A stretch of 35,085 nucleotides of DNA from Bacilli bacterium (GTDB taxonomy: Bacteria > Bacillota_I > Bacilli_A > RFN20 > CAG-826), in contig JAGAYY010000009.1 in the NCBI GenBank assembly GCA_017940265.1, positions 1 through 35,085 on the forward strand. The letters run 5' to 3'. This document shows positions 15,169 to 22,576 of the stretch, piece by piece. Each line of letters starts with the position of its first letter. Position 1 is the first letter of the stretch. Below the pieces are notes generated by a model. The model was not told where the DNA came from and made no database searches. It worked only from the letters and a program-made list of their open reading frames with translations. Both the position numbers and the translations under genes were made by a program.

Positions 15169-15196
15169 ATTATATCACGCTATTAGTCTGTGTAAA
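15169..15196 (-). promoter_or_regulatory. Antisense promoter of locus B
   Basis: Minus strand TTTACA (15196-15191), a 16-nt spacer and GTGATATAAT ending with TATAAT (15174-15169). The boxes and spacing are identical to locus A although the spacer sequence has diverged, which suggests selection on the promoter. Confidence 0.8.
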
Positions 15197-15206
15197 TATT
15201 GTTTTC

Positions 15207-15236
15207 AAAAGCTAAAAGCACAGCTTTTTTATTTTT
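15207..15236 (+). terminator. Intrinsic terminator downstream of locus B
   Basis: AAAAGCT (15207-15213) and AGCTTTT (15222-15228) with an 8-nt loop, followed by TTATTTTT. It separates the small-peptide island from the pnp promoter. Confidence 0.65.
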
Positions 15237-15260
15237 GTGACATTTTTTAACATTAAATGT

Positions 15261-15288
15261 TTAACAAAGTTAATGACTCTAGTATAAT
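15261..15288 (+). promoter_or_regulatory. Promoter of pnp with an overlapping palindrome
   Basis: TTAACA (15261-15266), a 16-nt spacer and TATAAT (15283-15288). An inverted repeat TTAACATT / AATGTTTAA (15247-15264, one base offset) overlaps the -35 box and could be an operator. Confidence 0.75.
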
Positions 15289-15322
15289 GACTAAGGTTAA
15301 ATTTTAAAAAAGAGGTAAAAAG

Positions 15323-17533
15323 ATGAAAAGAGTATTCGAATTAGAATTCGAAGGAAAGAAGTTCGTTGTCGAAGCTGGCGAAATCGCTAAACAAGCTGAT
15401 GGCGCTGTCTTAGTTAGATTAAACGAAACAGTTGTTCTTTCCACAGCGTGTTGCTCAGATGAACCTAAAGAAGGTGATTTCTTCCCATTAACAGTTGGTT
15501 ATGAAGAAAAGCAATACGCAGTTGGCAAAATTCCTGGCTCATTCTTAAGAAGAGAAGGCCGTGCAGGGGAACATGCCACCTTAACCGCGAGACTCATTGA
15601 CCGTCCAATTAGACCAATGTTCTCCGAAGGCTTCCGTAACGAAGTCCAAATCGTCAACACAGTGATGTCTGTTGACCAAGACTGCACACCAGAAATGACC
15701 GCTATGTTAGGTTCTAGCTTAGCATTAGGCATTTCCGACATTCCATTTGATGGCCCAATCGCTGGTGTCTATGTTGGTAGAGTGAATGGTAAATTCATTA
15801 TTAACCCAACCGTGGCAGAAAAAGAACAAAGCGATATCAACTTAGCCGTTGCTGGTACTGAAGAAGCAATCAACATGGTTGAAGCTGGTGCGGACCAAGT
15901 GAGCGAAGAAGATATGCTCGACGCCTTAATGTTTGGTCACGAAGCTATCAAAAAACTCTGCCAATGGCAAAAAGAAATTATTAAAGAAATTGGTAAACCA
16001 AAAAGAGAAATTGAATTATATCAATGTGATCCAGAAATCGAAAAAGATGTCACAGATCGCGCTGAACAACGTTTAAAGAAAGCCATTTCTATCTTCGATA
16101 AGTTAGAAAGACAAGACGCTATCGACGCTATCGAAAACGAAATCTTAGACGATTACGATACACGTAAATATGAAGATGAAAAGACACATCAAAAAGTCAT
16201 GCACATGGTTAATGAAACCTTAGAAGGTCTCGTTGCTAAAGAAGTGCGTAGATTAATCACTGATGAAAAGATTAGACCAGATGGTCGTAAAGTTGATGAA
16301 ATTCGTCCATTAGACGCCCAAGTCGACTTATTACCAAGAACTCATGGCTCTGCCATGTTCACTCGTGGTCAAACCCAAGTCATCTCTATCACAACATTAG
16401 GTGCTAAGAGCGATGCCCAAATCATCGATAACTTAACCGAAGAAGATACCAGACACTGGATGCATCACTATAACTTCCCACCATATTCTGTTGGTGAAGT
16501 TGGTAGAATGGGTTCCCCAGGTAGAAGAGAAATCGGTCACGGTGCTTTAGGTGAAAGAGCGCTCTCCTATGTCATTCCAAGTGAAGAAGAATTCCCATAT
16601 ACAATTAGAACAGTCGCTGAAGTCGTGGAATCTAACGGTTCCTCCTCACAAGCCAGTATCTGCGCTTCCTGTATGTCCTTAATGGCCGCTGGTGTCCCAA
16701 TCAAAGCTATGGTTAGTGGTATTGCAATGGGCTTAATCAGTAGTGGCCCATTAGATGGCAAACACCCATATACAATTCTCACCGATATTCAAGGTTTAGA
16801 AGACCACTTCGGTGATATGGACTTCAAAGTCGCTGGTACAGAAAAAGGTATTACCGCCTTACAAATGGATATTAAGATTAAGGGTGTGACCCGTGAAGTC
16901 TTAAAAGAAGCTTTAGCCCAAGCTCATGTCGCTAGAGCGCAAATCCGTGAAGTTATGGCTAAAGCCATCGCTGAACCAAGACCAGATGTCGGTAAATACG
17001 CTCCTAAGATGGATACATTCTTCATTGATCCAGATAGAATCAGAGAAGTTATTGGTACTGGTGGTAAAGTCATTAACGAAATCATCGCTCAATGTGATAA
17101 CGTTAAGATTGATATCGAAGATAATGGTCAAGTCACCATTTACCATATGGATAGAGAAACCATCAATAAGGCTAAAGGTATGATTCAAGACATCATCCGT
17201 GAAGCTAAAGTTGGTGAAGTCTTCGAAGGTGAAGTCAACCGTGTCGAAGACTATGGTGCATTTGTCCACTTATTCGGCAATGTTGATGGCTTATGCCATG
17301 TCAGCCAATTAGGTTATGGCTATATCGATAGAGCCCAAGATGTTGTCAAATTAGGTGACAAACTCAAAGTTAGAGTCATCGAAATCGATGAAAAGGGCAA
17401 AGTGAAAGTCTCTCATAAAGAATTCGCTGAAAAGCCAGAAGGCTATGACGAAGAAAAAGAAAGAGCCTCACGTCCTGAACACATTCATCGTCCAGACAAG
17501 TCCTTCAAAGGCCCAAAGAAATTCAAAAAGTAA
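15323..17533 (+). CDS. pnp: Polyribonucleotide nucleotidyltransferase (PNPase)
   Basis: 736 aa; phosphorolytic 3'-5' exoribonuclease of the RNA degradation machinery. Two RNase PH domains flank a helical linker. The second carries [15 protein letters not shown] and the catalytic acidic cluster [19 protein letters not shown] domain ([15 protein letters not shown], about residues 570-584) and an S1 domain ([20 protein letters not shown], about 632-651) complete the protein, which ends in a Lys-rich tail. The ATG at 15323 is supported by the SD GAGGT. It has its own promoter and terminator, unlike the usual direct rpsO-pnp linkage. Confidence 0.98.
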   Translation: MKRVFELEFEGKKFVVEAGEIAKQADGAVLVRLNETVVLSTACCSDEPKEGDFFPLTVGYEEKQYAVGKIPGSFLRREGRAGEHATLTARLIDRPIRPMFSEGFRNEVQIVNTVMSVDQDCTPEMTAMLGSSLALGISDIPFDGPIAGVYVGRVNGKFIINPTVAEKEQSDINLAVAGTEEAINMVEAGADQVSEEDMLDALMFGHEAIKKLCQWQKEIIKEIGKPKREIELYQCDPEIEKDVTDRAEQRLKKAISIFDKLERQDAIDAIENEILDDYDTRKYEDEKTHQKVMHMVNETLEGLVAKEVRRLITDEKIRPDGRKVDEIRPLDAQVDLLPRTHGSAMFTRGQTQVISITTLGAKSDAQIIDNLTEEDTRHWMHHYNFPPYSVGEVGRMGSPGRREIGHGALGERALSYVIPSEEEFPYTIRTVAEVVESNGSSSQASICASCMSLMAAGVPIKAMVSGIAMGLISSGPLDGKHPYTILTDIQGLEDHFGDMDFKVAGTEKGITALQMDIKIKGVTREVLKEALAQAHVARAQIREVMAKAIAEPRPDVGKYAPKMDTFFIDPDRIREVIGTGGKVINEIIAQCDNVKIDIEDNGQVTIYHMDRETINKAKGMIQDIIREAKVGEVFEGEVNRVEDYGAFVHLFGNVDGLCHVSQLGYGYIDRAQDVVKLGDKLKVRVIEIDEKGKVKVSHKEFAEKPEGYDEEKERASRPEHIHRPDKSFKGPKKFKK

Positions 17534-17551
17534 TTGAATCAAAAACAAAAT

Positions 17552-17577
17552 AGACCATCCTCGAGATGGTCTTTTTT
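17552..17577 (+). terminator. Intrinsic terminator of pnp
   Basis: AGACCATC (17552-17559) and GATGGTCT (17565-17572) form an 8-bp stem with a 5-nt loop, followed by a T run. Confidence 0.9.
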
Positions 17578-17588
17578 CTATATAATCA

Positions 17589-17617
17589 TTGAAATTTTAC
17601 TTCTTTATTCATAAAAT
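17589..17617 (+). promoter_or_regulatory. Promoter of the FAD-oxidoreductase operon
   Basis: TTGAAA (17589-17594), a 17-nt spacer and TAAAAT (17612-17617). The predicted start near 17624 excludes the in-frame ATG at 17621 and places a 19-nt leader before the ATG at 17643, which decides the start of the first gene. Confidence 0.75.
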
Positions 17618-17642
17618 GAATATGATAAGTGAATTTATTAAT

Positions 17643-19085
17643 ATGAAACAAATACATGATGTTTTAATTATTGGTGCGGGTGTAACCGGCACAATGATTG
17701 CTAGAGAATTAAGCAAATATAAACTAGATACCGTTATTATTGATAAAAGTAATGACGCTGGCAATATGACAAGTTCCGCAAATAGCGCAATCATCCACAG
17801 TGGTTATGATCCAGAACCAGGCACAAATAAAGCCAAATTTAACGTCTTAGGCAATAAGATGTACCCACAAATTGTAAAAGACTTAGATGTCGAATACATT
17901 CCATGTGGTTCTTTAACTGTGGCCTTAGAAGAAGAACAATTAGAAACACTTAAAATGCTTCAAGAACGTTCTAAAATTAATGGTCTTCCTGTTGAACTTC
18001 TTGATAAAGAAGAAGTCTTAAAACTAGAACCAAATATCAACCCAGAAGTTAAAGGTGCTTTATATGCGCCTACTGCGGGAGTTATTGACCCATTTAACTT
18101 AGTGGTCCACGCCATGGAAAACGCGATTGATAATGGTGTAACATTCCTAAGAAATCACGAAGTTAAAGATATCAAAAAAGAAAACGACTACTTTGTAGTC
18201 AACACTAATAAAGAAGATTTATACGCGCGTATAGTGATTAATGCCGCTGGGGTAAAAGCGGATAAGATTGCTTCTATGATTGAAGAAATCGACTGGGCCA
18301 TTACACCAAGAAAAGGCGAATATTATTTATTAGACCACTATAAGGCAGGCTTAGTTAATAGAACAATATTCCCATTACCTAGTAAGAAAGGTAAAGGCAT
18401 CTTAGTTTCTATTACCTCATCTGGTAACTACATTGTTGGTCCAAGTAGTGAATTAGCAGATCCTGATGATTTATCTACTGACGCAATAACATTAGCGAAT
18501 ATCAAAGCTTCAGCCTCCTTAATGGTGCCTTCTATTCCATTTAAAGAAACAATTAGAGTCTTCTCTGGTTTAAGAGCGACTTGTACTCGTCACGATTTCA
18601 TCGTGGAACCTGCGAAAAGCGAAAGAAATTTCATTAATGTCGCTGGTATTGAATCCCCAGGATTTGTGAGTGCTCCTGCCATTGCGGAATATGTCGTTAA
18701 TGAATTAATTAAACCAGTGATGAAGTTAGAAAATAATCCTTCATTTAATCCAAAAGTTAAACCATATCACCGTATGCATTATTTAAGTGAAGAAGCACAA
18801 ATCCAAACTATTAAAGAAAATAGTGATTTTGGTGAAATTATTTGTAACTGCGAACATATCTCCTTAGGAGAAATTAAAGAAGCCTTGTCTAGAAGCTGTC
18901 CTCCAGTTTCTATTAAAGGTGTCAAAAGAAGAACAAGAGCAGGATTTGGCAAATGCCAAGGTGGTTTCTGCCAACCTAAGATTCTTTTATTGCTCGCTAA
19001 ACACTATGGTGTTTCTCCAACAGAAATACCATTAAATGAAGATGGTAGTTATATCATTGATCACTTAATCAAGGAGGCTAAATAA
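17643..19085 (+). CDS. GlpA-like FAD-dependent glycerol-3-phosphate dehydrogenase with C-terminal BFD-type [2Fe-2S] domain
   Basis: 480 aa. The N-terminal dinucleotide-binding motif is IIGAGVTGTMIAREL, followed by the DAO-fold substrate domain (NSAIIHSGYDPEPGTNKAKF and GIESPGFVSAPAIA). The C-terminus carries a BFD-like four-cysteine domain (CNCEHISLGEIKEAL ... GKCQGGFCQPK). This is the domain order of anaerobic glycerol-3-phosphate dehydrogenase subunit A and related clostridial/Thermotoga proteins. With the two genes downstream it forms a known three-gene set (oxidoreductase, NAD/FAD oxidoreductase, DUF1667) that probably passes electrons from glycerol-3-phosphate or a related hydroxyacid to NAD or another carrier. 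The start is fixed by the promoter and by the MKQIHDVLIIGAG alignment. Confidence 0.88.
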   Translation: MKQIHDVLIIGAGVTGTMIARELSKYKLDTVIIDKSNDAGNMTSSANSAIIHSGYDPEPGTNKAKFNVLGNKMYPQIVKDLDVEYIPCGSLTVALEEEQLETLKMLQERSKINGLPVELLDKEEVLKLEPNINPEVKGALYAPTAGVIDPFNLVVHAMENAIDNGVTFLRNHEVKDIKKENDYFVVNTNKEDLYARIVINAAGVKADKIASMIEEIDWAITPRKGEYYLLDHYKAGLVNRTIFPLPSKKGKGILVSITSSGNYIVGPSSELADPDDLSTDAITLANIKASASLMVPSIPFKETIRVFSGLRATCTRHDFIVEPAKSERNFINVAGIESPGFVSAPAIAEYVVNELIKPVMKLENNPSFNPKVKPYHRMHYLSEEAQIQTIKENSDFGEIICNCEHISLGEIKEALSRSCPPVSIKGVKRRTRAGFGKCQGGFCQPKILLLLAKHYGVSPTEIPLNEDGSYIIDHLIKEAK

Positions 19086-19087
19086 AT

Positions 19088-20338
19088 ATGAGACAAATTG
19101 ATTTAGTGGTAATTGGCAGTGGCGCCGCTGGTATGGCCGCCGCCATTGAAGCCAAAAAGAATGGTGTTAATGATTTATTAATCTTAGAAAAAGATGAAAA
19201 GCTAGGTGGTATCCTTAACCAATGTATTCACAATGGTTTTGGTTTAACCGAATTTAAAGAAGAATTAACTGGTCCTGAATATTTACAAAGATTCGTTGAT
19301 GAAGTTAAACGTTTAGAAATTCCATATAAATTAAACGCTCAAGTCATCGATTTAACAAAAGATAAAGTCATTACTTATTCTTCTAAAGAAGATGGTTTAG
19401 TTAAACTTCAAGCTAAAGCCATTATTATGGCCACAGGTTGCTATGAAAGAAATGCTGGTGCAATTATGCTTCCAGGTGATAGATGTAGTGGCGTTATTAC
19501 CGCTGGTACAGCCCAACGTTATTTAAATATCAACGGCTTAATGGTTGGTAAACGCGTTGTCATCCTTGGTAGTGGTGATATTGGCTTAATTATGGCTAGA
19601 AGATTAACACTTGAAGGCGCGAAAGTCTTGTGCGTTAGTGAAATCATGCCATATAGTGCGGGTCTTAATCGTAATATCCAACAATGTTTAATCGACTATG
19701 ATATTCCTTTATATCTATCTAGAACAGTAAGTAAAGTTATTGGTAAAGATAGACTAGAAAAGGTCATTTTAAGCGCAGTGGATGAAAACCTACAAATCAT
19801 TCCAAATACCGAAATGGAATTTGAATGTGATACACTCATCCTTTCTGTTGGTTTAATCCCATATGTTTCGTTACTTAACTATATTGATTGTCCAATAAGT
19901 TCCACGAAAGGAGCAGTTGTTAATCAATATATGGAAACAATGATTCCTGGTATATTTACCGCAGGTAACTGTTTACACGTCCATGACGTTGTCGACTTCG
20001 TTAGTCAAGAAGCTCGACTTGCGGGTCGTTCAGCCGCTTTATATTTAAGAAATGAAATCGATAATAACGAAAAGAAAATTGCCATCAAACCTGGACAAAA
20101 TATATCCTACGTTTTACCACAATTTGTTTTAGAAAATAGTGTGGATGATATCACTTTTAAATTCAGAGTGAGAAAACCACTTAAAGATCAAGTAGTGATG
20201 ATTAGAAGTGGTGAAACAGTTTTAGGTAAAGTTGTTAAACCGGCTTTAATCCCATCAGAAATGGTAATGGTTAGTTTAAGCAAAGATAAATTACAAGAAG
20301 TGAAAGATGAAATCGTCATCTCCGTGGAGGACCGCTAA
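19088..20338 (+). CDS. NAD(P)/FAD-dependent oxidoreductase (pyridine nucleotide-disulfide type), partner of GlpA-like protein
   Basis: 416 aa. The FAD-binding motif is VVIGSGAAGMAAAIEA at residues 6-21, and GGILNQCIHNGFG carries a conserved Cys. A second dinucleotide motif (VVILGSGDIGLIMARRL) binds NAD(P)H, and the C-terminal FAD segment contains GIFTAGNCLHVHD. The SD AGGAGG lies in the end of the preceding gene. The tight spacing on both sides (2 nt and 0 nt) points to a heteromeric complex with the neighbours. The physiological electron acceptor is not evident from the sequence. Confidence 0.88.
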   Translation: MRQIDLVVIGSGAAGMAAAIEAKKNGVNDLLILEKDEKLGGILNQCIHNGFGLTEFKEELTGPEYLQRFVDEVKRLEIPYKLNAQVIDLTKDKVITYSSKEDGLVKLQAKAIIMATGCYERNAGAIMLPGDRCSGVITAGTAQRYLNINGLMVGKRVVILGSGDIGLIMARRLTLEGAKVLCVSEIMPYSAGLNRNIQQCLIDYDIPLYLSRTVSKVIGKDRLEKVILSAVDENLQIIPNTEMEFECDTLILSVGLIPYVSLLNYIDCPISSTKGAVVNQYMETMIPGIFTAGNCLHVHDVVDFVSQEARLAGRSAALYLRNEIDNNEKKIAIKPGQNISYVLPQFVLENSVDDITFKFRVRKPLKDQVVMIRSGETVLGKVVKPALIPSEMVMVSLSKDKLQEVKDEIVISVEDR

Positions 20339-20680
20339 ATGAAAGAATTAACATGTATCGTTTGTCCTAGAGGCTGTCGTTTACACGTCGATGATGACAT
20401 GAACGTCACGGGTAATTTCTGCCCACGTGGTGCACAATACGCCATCAGCGAACTCACTCATCCTGTGCGTACTATCACATCTTCCATCAAAGTCACCAAT
20501 CGTGATTACACTTTAGTGTCCGTTAAAACCACAAATCCAGTCCCTAAAGATAAAATCTTTGCGGTCATGGAAGAGATTGATAAATTAAGTGTTGAAGCAC
20601 CAACAAGAATAGGTGACATCGTTAAAAAGAACATCCTTGGTCTTGATAGTGATATCGTTATCACTAAAAATATCGACTAA
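20339..20680 (+). CDS. DUF1667 domain protein, cysteine-rich electron-transfer-like subunit
   Basis: 113 aa. Four conserved cysteines (Cys6, Cys9, Cys13, Cys28) in CIVCPRGC and NFCPRG form a likely iron-sulfur or zinc site, and a short C-terminal domain follows. DUF1667 proteins are encoded next to GlpA-like and NAD/FAD oxidoreductases in many anaerobes and are presumed to be the third subunit. It begins immediately after the preceding stop with SD GGAGG 8 nt upstream. Confidence 0.85.
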   Translation: MKELTCIVCPRGCRLHVDDDMNVTGNFCPRGAQYAISELTHPVRTITSSIKVTNRDYTLVSVKTTNPVPKDKIFAVMEEIDKLSVEAPTRIGDIVKKNILGLDSDIVITKNID

Positions 20681-20696
20681 TTAAATAGCCTAGTTA

Positions 20697-20715
20697 TTTG
20701 CTAAAAGTTAGCAAA
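20697..20715 (+). repeat. Perfect 8-bp inverted repeat after the DUF1667 gene
   Basis: TTTGCTAA (20697-20704), AAG, TTAGCAAA (20708-20715). The T tract that follows is poor (GTAATCATTTTG), so it could be a weak terminator for the oxidoreductase operon or a protein-binding site before rnj. Confidence 0.5.
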
Positions 20716-20756
20716 GTAATCATTTTGTAAACCGCTTATATCTTTTAATATTAAAA

Positions 20757-20781
20757 ACTTAAAGGTATAATATCTTTAAGT
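20757..20781. promoter_or_regulatory. RNase J promoter -10 box centred in a 25-bp palindromic operator-like site
   Basis: ACTTAAAG (20757-20764) and CTTTAAGT (20774-20781) are perfect inverted repeats, and the TATAAT (20766-20771) sits in the 9-nt centre. The -35 region (a TTTTAA-like stretch about 17 nt upstream) is weak. A repressor bound here would block the promoter. Confidence 0.6.
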
Positions 20782-20809
20782 TGAAACATACTAATGAAAG
20801 GAGAACGCT

Positions 20810-22498
20810 GTGGAAGACATTATTAAGGTGTCCGCTTTAGGCGGGCTAGATGAAAATGGCCGTGACTGTTATGTGATTGAAATCAATAATGATATCTTTG
20901 TTATTGATGCTGGTTTAGCCTTACCTGATAAAACCATTCCTGGTGTCGACTACCTTTTAGCAAACGCTCAATATCTTATTAATAATAAGGATAGGGTAAA
21001 AGCGTATATTATGACTCATGCTCATGATGAAAACATGGGTGCTTTAAAATATTTCTATGATGATGCTCCAGCGCCAATTATTTGTACACGCTTTACCAAA
21101 CACGTTATTGAGACTCAATTCAATTTCAATACATTAAGAATTCCATTAGAATTCAAAGTCATCCCACCAACAAGTGCTTTAGAGATCGCTGGTAGAAAAT
21201 TTCATTTTTTCCAAACTTCTCATAACGCTGCTTATTCCTTTGGTGTGGCAATCGAAACTAGTAAAGGCAATATAGTTTATACAAGTGACTTTATTGTCGA
21301 CTATTCGGTTAAAATCCCAGCCTATATCTTTGATATGAAGGCTTTAAGTGTCCTCAGTGAAAGACCAACATTCTTATTAATGAGTGAAAGTAAAGGCGCT
21401 AACCACGAAGGTTATTGCTCCCCACATCACCGTGTCACACCTTTAATTGAAAAGTACTTCAGTAACGCCAATAAAAGAATCTTTATTGACTGCTTCTGGC
21501 AGAACTTCTTCCGTATTAGTGAAATTATTGACTTATGTATTGAAAATAATAAGAAGATTTTCTTCTATAACGATTTCACCAGAACCATCATGAAGATGCT
21601 TATGGAATTCAATCCATCTCGTATCCCAGTGGATATGATCGTGGGTAAAGAAGACTTATTAAGAGTAAGAGAACAAGAGCTCGTCATATTAATGCTTGGT
21701 AAGGGCGAAGAACTCTACCAAGAACTCATCAGAGTAGTGGACGGCACTAACGAAGATAAACGTGTACGTTTAACAAAGCGCGATATCTTCATCAATGCCG
21801 GCTTACCGACACCAACATTAGAAACTATTGCGACACGTAGTATTGATTACCTCTATCGTACCGGTGCAGAGGTCGTATGGATTAAAAAGAACCAAATCAC
21901 CGCTATGCACCCAAGACAAGATGACTTAAAATTCTTCTTATCTGTTTTAAAACCAAGATACTATTTACCAGTCCGTGGTAACTTCATTAACTTAATGGCT
22001 AACGCTAAGTTAGCGTTATCTATGGGTATTGGCTTAAATCACACGAATGTGTTTATCTTAGATAATGGCATGCAACTTTGCTTTAATGAATTAGGTAGAC
22101 CATCAATCTTACCTAATAATCCTGCTATCATGCCAACTCACCCAATCTTAGTTGATGGTAGTGGCGTTTCTACTAATGTCGCGGAAAATATCGTTAACGA
22201 CCGTCGTCAATTATCTGTTGATGGCGTGGTCGTGATTGCCGTCACCGTTTCTATTGAAGAAAAACGTATTATCGCTGGTCCAGACTGTCAGATGAGAGGA
22301 TTTGTCTACGTTAAAGAAGCTGAACCTCTTCTTAAATCAGTGGCCAATATCTTCGTTGATGAAGTGACAACCGCTTTATCGGTTAATAACACCAATTTCG
22401 AAGAAATTAAGGCTAATGCGCAAGAAAGAATACGTCGCTTCATTAAACGTGAAAACGGCCGTGAGCCAATGATCATTCCAATCATTGTTACCCGCTAA
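20810..22498 (+). CDS. rnjB: RNase J family protein with degenerate active site (RNase J2-like)
   Basis: 562 aa; metallo-beta-lactamase/beta-CASP ribonuclease family. The canonical HxHxDH motif reads HAHDEN at residues 70-75, so the Asp and last His are replaced by Glu and Asn. His138 (TSHNAAYSFG) and Asp160 (YTSDF) remain. In the beta-CASP C-motif His367 (AMHPRQDD) remains, but the late metal-ligand His is Arg389 (PVRGNF instead of PIHGEY). This pattern suggests a weakly active or structural paralog, like B. subtilis RNase J2, and an active RNase J1 is expected elsewhere. Lying directly upstream of ftsK matches the location of rnjB in Bacillus. The start is a GTG with SD AGGAG 7 nt upstream. 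Confidence 0.85.
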   Translation: MEDIIKVSALGGLDENGRDCYVIEINNDIFVIDAGLALPDKTIPGVDYLLANAQYLINNKDRVKAYIMTHAHDENMGALKYFYDDAPAPIICTRFTKHVIETQFNFNTLRIPLEFKVIPPTSALEIAGRKFHFFQTSHNAAYSFGVAIETSKGNIVYTSDFIVDYSVKIPAYIFDMKALSVLSERPTFLLMSESKGANHEGYCSPHHRVTPLIEKYFSNANKRIFIDCFWQNFFRISEIIDLCIENNKKIFFYNDFTRTIMKMLMEFNPSRIPVDMIVGKEDLLRVREQELVILMLGKGEELYQELIRVVDGTNEDKRVRLTKRDIFINAGLPTPTLETIATRSIDYLYRTGAEVVWIKKNQITAMHPRQDDLKFFLSVLKPRYYLPVRGNFINLMANAKLALSMGIGLNHTNVFILDNGMQLCFNELGRPSILPNNPAIMPTHPILVDGSGVSTNVAENIVNDRRQLSVDGVVVIAVTVSIEEKRIIAGPDCQMRGFVYVKEAEPLLKSVANIFVDEVTTALSVNNTNFEEIKANAQERIRRFIKRENGREPMIIPIIVTR

Positions 22499-22500
22499 GA

Positions 22501-22526
22501 AAAAGCACTGAAAAAAGTGCTTTTTA
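22501..22526 (+). terminator. Intrinsic terminator of rnjB
   Basis: AAAAAGCACT and AGTGCTTTTT form a 10-bp stem around a 5-6-nt loop, ending in T-rich sequence. Coordinates may be off by one base. Confidence 0.88.
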
Positions 22527-22540
22527 TTTTACAAAAGTCA

Positions 22541-22570
22541 TTGTCTTATGCGCACGTAGGCACTTATAAT
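22541..22570 (+). promoter_or_regulatory. Promoter of ftsK, probably producing a leaderless mRNA
   Basis: TTGTCT (about 22541-22546), an 18-nt spacer and TATAAT (22565-22570). Only six bases separate the -10 box from the ATG at 22577, so the predicted transcription start is at or next to the start codon. Confidence 0.65.
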
Positions 22571-22576
22571 ATTAAT

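Noticed and set aside
17589-17642. An 18-codon N-terminal extension of the GlpA-like protein
   Set aside because: It covers the -35/-10 boxes, and the family N-terminus begins at MKQIHDVLIIGAG.
22517-22576. A 20-codon N-terminal extension of FtsK
   Set aside because: It starts inside the rnjB terminator and upstream of the TATAAT; the FtsK N-terminus is complete from the ATG at 22577.
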